From assembly GCF_002994745.2 (NCBI RefSeq), contig NC_037093.1, forward strand, positions 21,153,555 through 21,217,554: a DNA stretch of 64,000 nucleotides. Direction: 5' to 3'. The notes under the pieces were generated by a model. The model was not told the origin of the DNA. It ran no database searches and saw nothing but the letters and a program-made list of their open reading frames with translations. The translations under genes and the position numbers were made by a program. This DNA comes from Rosa chinensis (Eukaryota > Streptophyta > Magnoliopsida > Rosales > Rosaceae). Shown one piece after another: positions 1 to 12,291 of the stretch (position 1 is the first letter of the stretch; the number at the start of each line of letters is the position of its first letter).

Positions 1-450
1 TCATACAAATCGTTAACCTAACAATTCAAATATGATAAATCGATCCAACCTGGATAAAACAATAATTAGGTCCAACCTGGACAAAACAGCAAATAGGTCC
101 AACCTGGACAAAACATCAACACAAATAAATCATACCTATTGTTAACCTAACAAGTAGAATATGATAAATCGATCCAACCTGGATAAAACAACAAATCGGT
201 CCAACCTGGACAAAACATCAACACAAATAAATCATACCTATTGTTAACCTAACAAGTAGAATATGATAAATCGATCCAACCTGGATAAAACAACAAATCG
301 GTCCAACCTGGACAAAACATCAACACAAATAAATCATACCTATTGTTAACCTAACAAGTAGAATATGATAAATCGATCCAACCTGGATAAAACAACAAAT
401 CGGTCCAACCTGGACAAAACAACAAATTGGTCCAACCTGGACAATATATG
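1..450. repeat. LTR-internal tandem repeats (~27 bp unit in a ~103 bp higher-order unit)
   Basis: Short units of the form GGTCCAACCTGGACAAAAC recur with small changes. Blocks containing CATCAACACAAATAAATC recur about every 103 bases (near 114, 216 and 319). The same short unit, reverse-complemented, forms a run at 22570-22740 in the other copy of this LTR, so the array belongs to the LTR family. It is non-coding; open frames across it are repeat artefacts. Confidence 0.85.
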
Positions 451-605
451 TACCCAGGAGTCTTAAGTAACCTACTTAGATCCCTAAAGTACGATGGCAG
501 ACAGACTAGAGCTCTAACTGAATCATAACCTGTCACCCGGCCAAGGTTCAATCTTACGATATAATATTGCCATGAGGATGCAACCTGCAACCCCGGATCC
601 TTTGG

Positions 606-835
606 CCAACCTGACCCTCAGATCAAAACATCAAATCAAATCAAAAGGAGAAATCACAACCTGTGACTCTCAAATCCTCAGACCACCGGTCGTCAGATCA
701 AAACGTTAAATCAATTCAAAAGGTGAAATCACAACCTGTGACTCTCAAATCCTCAGACCACCGGTCGTCAGATCAAAACGTTAAATCAATTCAAAAGGAG
801 AAATCACAACCTGTGACTCTCAAATCCTTAGACAC
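606..835. repeat. 77 bp direct repeat, about three copies, inside the LTR
   Basis: CACAACCTGTGACTCTCAAA recurs at about 654, 731 and 808, each followed by a block with CCACCGGTCGTCAGATC in the first two units. The spacing is 77 bases. The other copy of this LTR (near 22150-22270) has a shorter version, so copy number varies within the family. Confidence 0.8.
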
Positions 836-2419
836 TTTTCAAAACAATAGAAATACCATTTCCCACCAATTGTTTTCCAAAAGCCACAACCCAAAACAAT
901 AAAAAGCATCGTTTCATGCATATTGTTTCACAAATCCACAACTAATACATGAATACGTATGTATATATATACATCCCATAATATATATATACACACACAT
1001 AGTCATCTACTCAGAAATGTCACTAATACCATCTACAGTTTGCAGTTAACCAATTAACTCTCAAAACGATAAGGGTATTCCCGTTCGTGAATGAACTTCG
1101 TGAGATTACTCACCTCAGAATCCCACTGCGTCTTCAAAACAGAACCGAACTAACACTATCACCAACAACTCGTCCAATTCACCTTTAGAAGCACCTAATC
1201 ACCAATGATCTCAAATTAGTAACGATTCACAAATGATTTAAGTCCGAAACCCTTGTTTTGAACCAAAATCCCCAAAGTGGCGCCAATCGAGGCGAAACCA
1301 CATCCGAGAACTCCCAAAGTCTCCGGAATACGTCCACGATCGATGTGACCAAACCACAAGTCGATCGGACGCTGAAATCCTCACGGATAGCATAAATCGA
1401 TCGGTATGAAACTGTAAAAATCCTAACAATTCCAAACGAACTCCAAAACTTGCATATTATATATCAAAACGTTCGTATCAACGAGTAGAACATATATAAT
1501 AACAGAAACCGTTCCCTAAGTGGCCGGAACACTGCTAGAACGCCACCACAGACGGTGGTGCACCGCCGCCGGCCAAAAACACATTATTTCACAAAACTCC
1601 CAACATCAAAGTTCTTCATCTAAGCATGCTTGTGAACTTTCATAACTGGATCGAAGTCAGAAAACAAGCTTAAGGGATCGAAAACTACCCCACAAGCCGT
1701 GAACAGTAATTCCAACTGAGTTGAACCGATTTCCACGTAAACCGATCAAAACAAACACCATAGATCGATCAGGAAGCCTATTCTGAACTCAACCAAGGAA
1801 ACACGAAGCCACGAAGTCACCGGAGTTGTGTTTTCCGGCCGGGTCCGAAAACATCAACCTGCACCGCCTTCTACCACTGCTACCACCGAGAATCGGCACT
1901 AGAGGACACCACAGGGAGGAGCGCACGGAGGAGTCGAGCAGATCTGGAAAGTCTCGTTGCCGGAGATGGCCGGAGCTCGCCGGAAAAACCGGGTCGGATC
2001 ACCTGGTTCGGGTCGGGTCAAGCGTAGGTGATGAGAGAGAGAACGGAGGATTCTGGTTTCCGGAAAAGGAAAATGCAAAAATGGAAATAGTAAGTTTCCG
2101 AAAATGGAAACTCCTATTTATAGAACTTTCCCAAAACTTCAAACGCTCATAACTTTCTCATACGAACTCCGATTCTCGCGTTCCACATGTCCACGAACTC
2201 GTATCGACGCGCTCTACAACTTTCGTGAAGGAAGTTTTCAGAGAATCTCAACGTATCAAAAGTCAACCTTGAAACCCCCCTAATTCCACACTTTACGAAT
2301 AAAAAGTCCGAAACACTTCCGCTCCGTCCACGAGCCACGAAACCGTCCGATACCCATAATTTAAATTCCGGAAAATCCTCGGAAAATAAATACGAATTTC
2401 TGGGGCATCACATATCTAC

Positions 2420-5400
2420 ACCTCCCATTATGCCTCATTGACTATTTCAAAGGCACATCACTCGTTTTGCAAAGCCTGCTCTTTAGCAAAAACAGGATCG
2501 AGACCTTCATATGCTAAAGATACAACACAAAACATTCCATTCTTACAAAGGTTACAAAGAAATGTCTGTGGACCTATTCATCTTGAATGCGGACCATTCA
2601 AGTACTTTATGGTTCTGGTGGATGCTTCGACAATCTGGTCACATGTCGTTTTCTTGTCCACAAGAAATGCTGCAATACTCCTAGCACAGATTATACGTTT
2701 AAGGGCTCACCACCCTGACCACCCTATCAAGTCTATAAGGCTTGATAATGCTGGAGAGTTTACATCAAAAGCATTTGATGATTATTGCATATCTATTTGG
2801 ATCGATGTAGAGCATCCTGTACCCCATGTGCATACACAAAATGGTCTCACAGAAGCCACCATCAAAAGGATACAGATGATGGCTAGGGCATTGGTTATGC
2901 GCACCAACCTGCCTATATCTGCATGGGGTTATGCAATATTGCACGCAGCTTTACTTATTCGTTTCAGACCCACAGCTAGCCAACCATTTTCTGTGTACCA
3001 GTTGGTAACTGGATATGAGCCTGACACTTCACACTTACGCATATTTGGTTGAGCAGTATATGTGCTTATTGCGCCCCCACAGCGCACCAAAATGGGTCCT
3101 CAGAGACGATTAAGTATTTATGTTGGATTCGAATCCCCAACAATTATCCGCTATTTGGAAACCTTGACAGGCGATCTCTTTAACGCTAAATTTGTGGACT
3201 GTCACTTTGATGAGACAGTCTTCCCGTCGTTAGGGGGAGATAGGAAAAAGGATTTTCTAAGGGAACGACAAGAATTGTCGTGGTTTGTCCCCACTCTGTC
3301 TCATTTTGATCCCCGCACTTCACAAAGTGAAAGTGAAGTGAAAAGAATAATCGATCTTCAGAACGTAGTAGATTCGATGCCTGATGCGTTTACTGATATC
3401 GTAAAAGTGACGAGATCACATATACTAGCTGCAAATGTGCCTGCAAGGTTAGAAGTCCCCAATAAGGGGCACGGTGCCGAAGAGAGAGGCACTGCAACCG
3501 CACTTAGTGGAGGTGTGGTTGAGGCCGGCCGTGGCTCCCCAAGGAAAAGGGGGAGGTCACTTGGTTCGATTGACACATACCCAAGGAAGAAGAGGGTGAG
3601 TAAGGCACAAACCAATCATCAATGTATAGAATCCCTCTCATGAGATTGTCTCTGATTATAGTTATGTCCATGAATCAATACTGGAGGACGCTCCGATGTT
3701 TGAAATGATTCCAGAGAACAAAGAAATCTCAAAGGATTACGAGAGTGCGTATGAGTTGATAGAAAGATCTTCCATACACATTGATGATATATACTGTTGC
3801 TCAAGGAATCATAGAGCACGATGATATCGAACCACGCTCTGTTGAAAAATGTCAACAAAGAGTAGATTGGCCTAAATGGAAAGAATCAATCCAGGTAGAA
3901 TTAGATTCTCTGACAAAGAGACATGTATTTGGTCAGGTAGTGCTAACCCTACCAAGTGTAAAGCCTGTAGGACATAAATGAGTTTTTGTCAAAAAGCGTA
4001 ATGAGAAGAATGAAGTCCTGAGGTACAAGGCTCGCCTTGCAGCGCAAGGTTTCTCACAACGCCCTGGAATTGACTACGAGGAGACATACTCTCCAGTAAT
4101 GGACGTTATAACGTTCCGCTACTTAGTTAGCTTAGTAATTTCCAAATGACTGGAAATGCAGCTCATGGATGTGGTTACTGCATATCTCTATGGGGATCTA
4201 GATTCAAAGATATATATATGAAAAGTGCCTGATGGCCTTGCATTACCCAAGTCAAGTGACTCTAAACCACAGAGTGCGTTTGCAATTAAGTTGAAACGCT
4301 TACTTTACGGATTGAAACTATCCAGGCGGATGTGGTATACCCGTCTAAGTAACTACTTGATTGGAAAGGGATATAAGAAAGATGAAGTATGCCCCTGCGT
4401 ATTCATAAAGAAAACAAGTTCCGGATTTGCAATTGTAGCTGTATATGTCAATGATATGAACATAATAGGTACTCTTGATGAAATAAGAGAAACCGCGAGC
4501 TACTTGAAATCCGAATTTGAGATGAAGGATCTTGGGAAAACTCGATTCTCTCTAGACCTTGAACTAGAACACCGAGTTTGTGGAATACTAATCCCCCAGT
4601 CTGCGTATGTCCAAAAGTCAGGCGATATAACATGGACAAAGCGCATCCTGCTAGCACTTCCATGATCGGTCGAAGTTTGGATGCAAGGAAAAATCCATTT
4701 CATCCAAAGGAAGATGACGAAAAGGTGTTGGGAGCTGAAATTCCCTATCTAAGTGCAATAGGCGCATTATTGTACTTAGCCCAATTTACTCGACCAGACA
4801 TTGCATTCTCAGTGAACTTATTAGCTAGATTAGCTCAGCACCAACGCCGCGTTACTGGAATGGTATCAAGAATATCTTCGATACCTAAAAGGGACCATTG
4901 ACTTGGGACTGTTCTTTCCCTACAGAGAGACAAGAGGGACCGCATATGGAACTGCAATCCCTAAAGGAAATGTTGATGGCGAAAGCGCCACTCACTACAC
5001 TGAAACACCAAATGACGTTTGGTTGGTTTTGCTGATACTGGGTACCTCTATGACCCACATAAAGGTCGTTCCCAAAATAGTTATGTACTCACCATTGGGA
5101 ACACGGCGATATCTTGGAGATCAACCAAACAAACCCTTGTGGCTACCTCCTCGAACCACTCAGAGATCATTGCTCTACTTGAGATGGTTCGTGAGTGTAT
5201 ATGGTTAAGAGCTATCATTACACATATTCGAGGGACTAGTGGTTTGAGTTCTACCACTGAAGAGCCTACTTGCATTTATGAAGATAATGCAACTTGCATC
5301 GAACAGATGAAGCTAAAATATATCAAGGGGATAATACAAAACACATATCGCCAAAGTTTTCCTACAATCAGCAACAATAGACCCTCCTCAAGATTCAAGT

Positions 5401-5518
5401 GAATCAAGTAAGGTCTGAGGAGAATGTGGCAGATTTGTTCACCAAATCATTGCCTAAGGCAACAGTTGAGAAACATGTGAAAAGCATAGGAATGCAAAGA
5501 CTTTCCAAGCTCACTTGA
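2420..5518 (+). pseudogene. Copia polyprotein remnant (integrase - reverse transcriptase - RNase H)
   Basis: The reading starts just before an integrase zinc-binding CxxC (FCKACSLAK). The integrase core follows, with its acidic residues visible in VLVDAS, IRLDNAGEF and the E of QNGLTEATIKR (about 2610-2870). A TGA at ~3051 interrupts the frame at the position of a conserved aromatic residue. The linker and a PRKKRVSKA-type basic patch (~3560-3610) follow. Reverse transcriptase spans about 3890-4670, with [20 protein letters not shown] and the catalytic box changed from YVDD to YVND (~4443-4454). RNase H spans about 5010-5320, with SWRSTKQTLVATSSNHSEI. Nonsense codons and shifts lie near 3643, 3980, 4148, 4219 and 4663. 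Loss of the second catalytic aspartate would by itself disable polymerisation. Part of this sequence is readable only by switching frames, so it cannot be translated as one protein. Confidence 0.92.
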
Positions 5519-5721
5519 TTAATGTAAAGATCAGGGGGAGGTGTAGACATCAGGGGGAGTCTAACACACACATGTCATTCTCAAATGTAGAAGGTGCGTT
5601 GTGCTCTTTTCCTTCGACCAAGGTGTATTTTTGTCCCACAGGGTTTCTATTGTTACTTGGCAAGGTAAAGTGAGGCAACAACTCATGCACCATTTCGTCT
5701 TTGACTTGGCACAAGGGGGAG

Positions 5722-6001
5722 TGTTAAAGGAAAAACATATTGTGTGCCTTCGTCAAAGCAACTGACGGAGAGGGAATCAAGGAATCAGTGATTACCATCA
5801 ATCAGCACAATTATAGATCAATCAGCATTCAATGTATTTAATGTAATTAATATTTCCGTTGTAACTCTATCCCTATATAAAGGGACTATGAAATGAAATG
5901 AGTAGACTAATTCCAATCTCAATTTACTTTAATAATTTGGTATATATTTTTAAATTTGTATCATTTTTCAATCTATAAAGCAAGCAACACTAATTTCAAC
6001 A
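5722..6001 (+). repeat. 3' LTR of the copia element
   Basis: It begins TGTTAAAGG right after the polypurine tract and ends TTCAACA, so the ends form a short inverted repeat (TGTTRAA). A TATA box (CCCTATATAAAGGG, ~5870) lies about 150 bases in, as expected for a small copia LTR. The 5' partner is outside the window, so a five-base duplication (atagg on this side) cannot be checked. Confidence 0.85.
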
Positions 6002-6229
6002 ATAGGATTTCACACTTTCACCACAGATCTATACATTATTGTAAGAAAAACATGGGATAAATAATTGTACGTACTACATATACATCTATTTTGTGAGGAA
6101 TTATTGTACTTTTTAGAAAACATACATAGAATTGTTGAAGTACATCATTCATCACTATGTTAAAGTAGTGCTGCAATTTTAAATAGTTTTAAAATATTGT
6201 GATTAATAAGAAAAAACTTTTCTCTCAAA

Positions 6230-7470
6230 ACTCTAGAGCTGCATCTGGTATTCAGAGGAGAGTGTGTGTCTGGTCCAAAGGCACGCCCTCACGACACCAT
6301 TGTTGGACTGGTCAGAAGGGACCTCGTGTTTAGAGGTCTAGTTAGAGTGAAGGCGGCGGAGTGGCTTCATTGTTTAGATTGCTTGCATGCCTTGTTGAGG
6401 AAGGGCATTAGCGGTTAGATAGAATGAGGATGGCCATGGTGTCACTCCACCCTAGATTGGATCACAAACGGTAGGAGATGTGGTCGCCTAGTGATGACGA
6501 GTGGGCGGGGATATTGGGACTTGATGTGCATAGATCAGATCGGAGGTTTCCGTTCGGGTTAGGGTGTTGGGAGACGGTTATGAGGAGGGGGTGGTTGGGA
6601 AGGGAGGCACTCCTTGTTGGAAGGATGTGGATGATGGAGGGATGGAGGGACAGCTAGCGATCACGTGGTGTAGTGGTGGAGCTACTGCTGGTGGTGTGAC
6701 GGCAAGGGTGCTTGCGAGATGGTGGTGGTTTTACATCTGCAGTCTTCTAATTTGGATTGGGCTTGTTGATTTTTTGAGCCTGGGTTTTGACCTTTGACCC
6801 ATTTTCCTTTTTTGTTTTATTGTTATTTACTTTTAGTAAGACGTGACTCTATGCCCGCAATAAGTCCCTATAACTTTTGGGTAGGGCCACATGGGTTTTG
6901 TTCCGGTATGCACAATCAATGTGTCTTGTCTGGCTTGGCGAGTTGTTTGCTTTATTAAATGGATGTAACCTCCTAGTGGCATGATAAAATGGAGTGTCGC
7001 CGGATTTGTTTTCATGCAGCAACATGGTGGGAAAACTATTCTATTTGTAATGATGCTTCTTCGTGATAGAGTTATCTTTATAGTATGTTATCGCTAGTTG
7101 ATTGCTTAATTAAATGGACGCAACCTCCTACTGGCAAGATGAAACGGAGTGTCGCTAGATTCGTTTTTGTTCAGCAACATAGTAGGAAAATTGTGCTATT
7201 TGTAATGATGCTTCTTTGTGATAGAGTTATCTTTCCGATATGTCATTGCTATGTCAAAGCAAATGGAGTAGCTAGCCATTCGTGTACTCATTGCTAATTG
7301 GTGCATATTAGAATACATAGATTTTGTGGATGATAGTATTTCACGATATTCTCTTGATATATATTTATTGTAATCTGGGGTTTAGAAGGCTCTACGTCTC
7401 CCCTTGTATTATGCAGTTTCATTAATCAAAATTTAAGGGCAACCGCACCGTCCTCTTTAAAAAAAAAAAG
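6230..7470 (+). mobile_element. Probable LINE-like remnant ending in an A-tail
   Basis: This segment has a G-rich 5' part (6240-6780) and then a region ending in an A-run at 7459-7469, preceded by a tract with TTTGTATTATGCAGTTTC that looks like a plant L1 3' untranslated region. I see no reverse transcriptase or endonuclease motif, so only a rearranged or internally deleted copy would fit. No flanking target duplication was found. It could also be a processed pseudogene. The bases between the copia LTR and 6230 show nothing recognisable. Confidence 0.35.
6938..7250. repeat. Tandem duplication of a ~155 bp segment
   Basis: The block starting GCGAGTTGTTTGCTTTATTA (6938) is repeated from 7093 as GCTAGTTGATTGCTTAATTA. 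Both copies contain AACCTCCTA, GGAGTGTCGC and CTATTTGTAATGATGCTTCT. They differ at many positions, so the duplication is old. Confidence 0.8.
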
Positions 7471-9640
7471 GTTCACACCACGGAAATAAGGTTGAAAATG
7501 ACCCGAAAACAACAAATTAATCCAACTTGTGCTGCAATTTTTTCGTACCTCATGTGTGAAACCATTTAGCTGAATTACAATTAGAATCTTGCAAGTGTAG
7601 CTATATGATCAAAGACAGCTTACGCAGGGAGTTTCATACTTGCTCACGTCATAATAGTATATGATATTAAAATCAAATCTAATGCCTTCATTAGTATCCT
7701 AGGTATAACTAAGATTCAACTAACACATCTTTGTCATTACTATCAAAAAAAAAAAAAACGCATATTTGACATTGCTATTCATTTCAATAAATTTATAATT
7801 CATAATCAGCTAATTAATAAGGTTCACACCACGAAAATAAGGTTGAAAATGACCCGAATTAATCCAACTTGTGCTGCGATTTTTTCATACCTCATGCGTG
7901 AAACCATTTAGCATAATGACAATTAGATATATGATCAAAGACAACTTACGTAGGGAGTTTCATACTTGCTCACGTCATAATAGTATATGATATTAAAATC
8001 AAATCTAATGCCTTTGTTAGTATCCTAGGTATAACTAAGATTCAACCAACACATCTTTGTCATTACTATAAAAAAAAAAAAAAAACGCATATTTGACATT
8101 GCTATTCATTTCAATAAATTCTTAATTCATAATCAGCAAATTAATAAGGTTCACACCATGAAAATAAGGTTGAAAATGACCCGAATTAATCCAACTTGGG
8201 CTGCAATTTTTTCGTACCTCATGTGTGAAACCATTTAGCTAAATGACAATTAGAATCTTGCGAGTGTAGCTATATGATCAAAGACAGCTTACATAGGGAG
8301 TTTCATACTTACTCATGTCATAATAGTTGTTGATACCCAAAAAGGCATGAGACATGCTGTACGCACATTTCAACCCTAAAAGAGAAATATAAATGCAAAC
8401 CACATTTGGAACGATAAATTACATATCGAACAATCATGCCACACATGTGGACTCAAGCCACAACTACGCTCTTGGGGCTTGCAGAAGTGGATGTGGTGTG
8501 GAAGGTTACGGAAACACATAATGCTCGTTTATTGATTTAGTGTCGTTGGTGATTTCGGTCTTGGGCCCGAAATTCAATCCCGATGATTTAAATGAAAAAC
8601 GAAATGGTGATTATGAGAGTTGGACAACCTCTCCTTTGAAACCCAAAGCCCATATCAGAAAAGCCCAACTTCCATTTTCTTATTCTTTTTCGTTTCTACC
8701 TCATCTCCTTTCCTCGCAGCAACCTAATAGCTTACATTCCTCCACGCAGCAATCTAATACTTAAAGAGCTAGCCAAAATCCCTTAGTACAACTTATTCTC
8801 TATGTTAATCATTGATAGAGAAACCTCATGACCGGTTAAGGGAATCGTTCCTTCTTTAGAATTTCAACTTCTGATATACCTCGTCCACCTTGTTCCCTGT
8901 TTTCTGTCACTGCGGTGACTTCTACTACAGTATATGTCGACAATTGCTGTTGCAACCTTTGCTTTCTCCCAAACCCTTATCTCTCAAGTAAGCACCTTCT
9001 TTCCTGATTTTGGGGCAGAAATTGAGTATGGATTGAGGAGGAAAATTTTTACCCAGAAAATCAAATGCTCTGAGTCACCATAACACCCTCCAACCAAGCC
9101 TATAAAAATGGAGATTTGAGATTAGGATAGGGATCAGGTAACATCTAGCACGATCCAACAATTTCCATAAACAATCAAGCCTTCAAGCATAAACTCAGTT
9201 CTCAATCTCTTTTCCAAACTCTCATCCAAACCAAGTTCCTAGAAACCCAAATCCAAAAACCCCCAAATTCTCTCACGACAATGTGTTTCTAGCTCCCACA
9301 CCATGCTTAATGCTGTCAAGCCCTATTCATTATCTGAATCACACACAAAGTCCTCCCATTAATCGAATTATTGGATTGATTTTGGCCTAGTCGATGCTTA
9401 ATTCAAAAAGGACCCTCTCAATAGTATATGATATTAAAATCAAATCTAATGCCTTTGTTAGTATCCTAGGTATAACTAAGATTCAACTAACACATCTTTG
9501 TCATTACTCTAAAAAAAAATAAAAAAATGCATATTTGACATTGCTATTCGTATCAATAAATTCATAATTCATGATCAGCTAATTAATAAGGTTCACACCA
9601 CAAAAATAAGGTTGAAAATGACCCGAAAACAACAAATTAA
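7470..9640. repeat. Degenerate ~340 bp tandem repeat family, four copies or part copies
   Basis: GGTTCACACCA followed by AATAAGGTTGAAAATGACCC begins copies at 7470, 7821, 8148 and 9590. Each full copy also carries AGTATATGATATTAAAATCA, an A-run and a final stretch with AATCAGC. The third copy is cut after 8327 and resumes at 9421, because a solo LTR was inserted there. The unit has no coding potential and no clear terminal inverted repeat. Confidence 0.8.
8328..9420 (+). mobile_element. Solo LTR, 1.1 kb, with 5 bp target duplication
   Basis: The sequence starts TGTTGATACCC and ends CCCTCTCA, flanked on both sides by atagt (8323-8327 and 9421-9425). It splits a repeat copy cleanly. A TATA-like CCTATAAAAATGG near 9100 suggests the plus orientation. 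No internal retrotransposon sequence is present, so this is a product of LTR-LTR recombination or a single-LTR remnant. The short open frame at 8540-8764 lies within it and is not a gene. Confidence 0.85.
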
Positions 9641-9974
9641 AGTCTTGAAAATGTTGGATGCATGTGCATATGTATGTTCAGAAATTAAAATGAAAAAAAG
9701 GTGATGCCACGTGGTACGGGTGCCGTACGGATGTCTCTCTCTTCCATCGGACCAATAATCAGTAGGAAGTACATGCATTTACTAGTGCCCTACTGGTCCC
9801 ATTTTTGTCTGTTAATAAATGAATTACCTGAAGATTTTTGTCACCTCGTACAGTCCTACTCCAATTATTTATGATTTGTTGTTACTGCGCATCTGATGAT
9901 ATCGTTGTCAATTACTACTAGACAAAAAACTACACTACTAATTTTCGTCCTGCATTGTTATTGGCCTTAGAAGT

Positions 9975-10022
<48 letters not shown>
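9975..10022. repeat. Compound microsatellite (GT)n(GA)n
   Basis: A run of GT dinucleotides passes directly into a run of GA dinucleotides, with no interruption visible. Confidence 0.95.
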
Positions 10023-10027
<5 letters not shown>

Positions 10028-10755
10028 CTTTGTTATTTTACAAAAATCTCAGGTTAAAAGCTCGAATCTAGTCCTTTCCATGCATAACCAGATATACTTA
10101 GCTCCGCATAGGTTATGAAAGATCATGACAAGTGCATTATGAGTAGAGTAGTAAATTAATTCTTGGGTCCGATTAGACGAGGCAAAATTGCAGACGACAC
10201 AAATGAAATTATAAAAATTTCGTTTGAGGTTTATTAATTTGATTATGTATAGGGTTACTATGATAATACTATGATAATAACAAGAATTTTAATAGTTTCG
10301 CTTTGTGTTAAACCATTAACACAATAAGAATCATAAACATAAAGATATTATTGTAAGTTTAAGTTTCTCTCTAATATATATTAGAAACCCTAATGCATGA
10401 TGCATCTCTCTAATTGATCATAATATCTTTCTCAATTTTCATGAAAACAACTTCAACTCTCGATTTCCAAAAAGAAAAAGGCACCTCAACTATATTAGAT
10501 TTATTTGTGCTTCTTATGTTACTCTAAAATTATAAGATTTTGTAAGTCAAGTTTTAACTGGGTTTTGATGGTTAACACAAACCTTAATGGTTCGGTTTGG
10601 GTTTTACCATCCTTCAAATGTTAACTAAACGGTTTGTTATCATATTTCACGATAAATATGTGAAATGAACTGAATACTATATGAGATAGTGTTTTTCCAA
10701 GTCTAGGTGAGTTAGACAAGAATTATAATTTTGCAAATCAATAAAACCTTTATAC

Positions 10756-10870
10756 TTTTTTTTTTCTACTTTTAAAAGAAGATCAAAAGATTTTACTCCT
10801 ACCCCCATGATGACTCGAACCCAGGACCTTGATTTTAGGTAGTGGGTGCTCTAACCACTGAGCTAACACC
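10756..10870 (-). mobile_element. tRNA-derived SINE
   Basis: Read on the minus strand it begins GGTGTTAGCTCAGTGGTTAG, which contains an RNA polymerase III A box. A B box, GGTTCGAGTC, follows about 40 bases later. It ends in a non-tRNA body and an A-rich tail (10756-10768 on the plus strand as T). The tRNA fold is not complete beyond the B box, so this is a SINE and not a functional tRNA gene. I could not identify the target duplication. Confidence 0.8.
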
Positions 10871-12291
10871 ATATCGTCATGAAGTACTTAGTCATGAAGT
10901 ATTTCTTAATTAGCAGGCCTGGCCTTGCTGCTGGGCAGCCTTGGCAACAATCTAGGGCCACAGATTAAATGGGGCAACAATGACTTGATTGACTTGTCTT
11001 AAAATATCTAGCTCTAGACAAATGACATCCGCATATCACTACTCCTTATAATATGTAATAGATTTTTTTTTTTTAATGATTTTGACCGACTTGTCTTTGT
11101 GTCTAGTTTTAAATAATATCTAGTTTCTGGACAAAGACATATCTTTCCTATGACTTGTTGTAATTATTAGTTCTTATTTTCTTTATTAGGATGAATATCA
11201 AATTTTTTCTTTTGAGATTATCACTTCATATATGCAGATCATGATTGGTCATAGAGTTTGCCACACCCAAGAGAACCCATTCTTTTTCTCCTCATTAAAA
11301 AGAACCAATTCATGTAGTTGAAAATAAGTTTTCACAATAACACGATGAAATTAGATGCTAATACATTTTTAATTGAAAATACATTGAGAAAAAAAGATAA
11401 TTAATTTTGAAACATGGATCTATATATACCTTGTTGACAAGTCTTGCGAAATAAGAACTCTTTACAAGACTTATATTTGAGCTTATCAATGTAAAAGTAA
11501 AGGGCTTAGGAATAATTCTCACCCAGGATCTTGAAAGAATCAAGACCGACCCTGCTTTAGGGAAAAGGAAACACTGCAAACTAGTATGTAGTTTAGTAAT
11601 AGGGCATTGCTTTCAACAAAATATTAATTTACAAAATTTCAAGTTCAGATCGTCTCTTATTTCAATAAAAGAAAAATGATTGAAAAAAAAAGTCATGAAA
11701 AGCTGTATGTATATTACTATATTTATGTTCAGAAAAAAGTTATGTGTGTGTAATATGCCCTACTGGTCCCAAAATTGTATGCAACACTTATGAGGACAAG
11801 AACCAAGTAATTAATCATATTTGCAATCACTTGCTATAAAAACCCTACTTGTACATAGTTGATTTCTCCTTCTCAATTCTTATTAGTTAATGAAAGTACT
11901 ATTGATTACTACACTAATAGTAGTATTTCAATGCATTGCCTCCGTAAGTAATTGTTCGCTTAAAAATCGTCTCGGCCGCGTGTCACGGGGCCGAGGGTTT
12001 CTTTGGCTTACATGTGTCCTTCTGGAGTGGTGACGTGTGCGCAGGTGTGCCAACTCGCGGCCTGTAGGCCAAGCGAGGTTTTGTTCTAGATTGTAGATCT
12101 TGCGCCGATCTGACTTCCGATTAGTTGATTGTGGGCCGAGGAAGGATCTATCTCAGCCGCGGGGTTCTCTATGCCTTGAATGAAAGGACTTTAGCACAAA
12201 TCGGCCTTACTTAGCTGCAGTGCTGTGTAACTCGGTGATTGAGGTGAAAGTGAAGTGATGATGATTCTTTTTGTGATTTTGTATGAAGTAA

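Larger units (their letters stand above)
1..2412 (-). mobile_element. Long terminal repeat (~2.8 kb family), truncated by the window start
   Basis: On the minus strand this begins TGTGATGCCCC at 2412 and runs off the left edge. It matches the complete solo LTR at 20529-23321 in the opposite orientation: the start motif, a CTATAAATAGGA-type TATA box near 2115-2130, the GC-rich leader with CCGGCC motifs and the tandem-repeat tail all correspond. The LTR interrupts a copia element whose 5' half must lie outside the window. The left end and the target duplication (expected sequence tatct, after 2412) cannot be seen, so I cannot tell a solo LTR from the end of a complete element. Confidence 0.8.
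2413..6001 (+). mobile_element. Ty1/copia retrotransposon, 3' portion (pol remnant plus 3' LTR)
   Basis: Integrase, reverse transcriptase and RNase H regions occur in the copia order, followed by a polypurine tract (ACAAGGGGGAG, 5711-5721) and a 280 bp LTR. The gag, protease and 5' LTR are missing; they were probably displaced to the left of the 2.8 kb LTR that ends at 2412. The element is dead: stops and frameshifts interrupt every domain. Confidence 0.9.
9641..11952. other. Intergenic stretch with little recognisable content
   Basis: This is AT-rich sequence without a convincing coding region on either strand. It holds a compound microsatellite (9975-10022) and a SINE (10756-10870), listed separately. 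Otherwise I see nothing beyond homopolymer runs. Confidence 0.6.

Noticed and set aside
1..835. CRISPR-like array
   Set aside because: Units are contiguous degenerate tandem repeats without unique spacers, in a plant LTR.
3358..3858. Minus-strand open frames over the copia pol
   Set aside because: Shadows of the plus-strand polyprotein.
10756..10870. tRNA gene
   Set aside because: A and B boxes are present, but the acceptor stem and 3' part do not form a tRNA and an A-tail follows; called a SINE.
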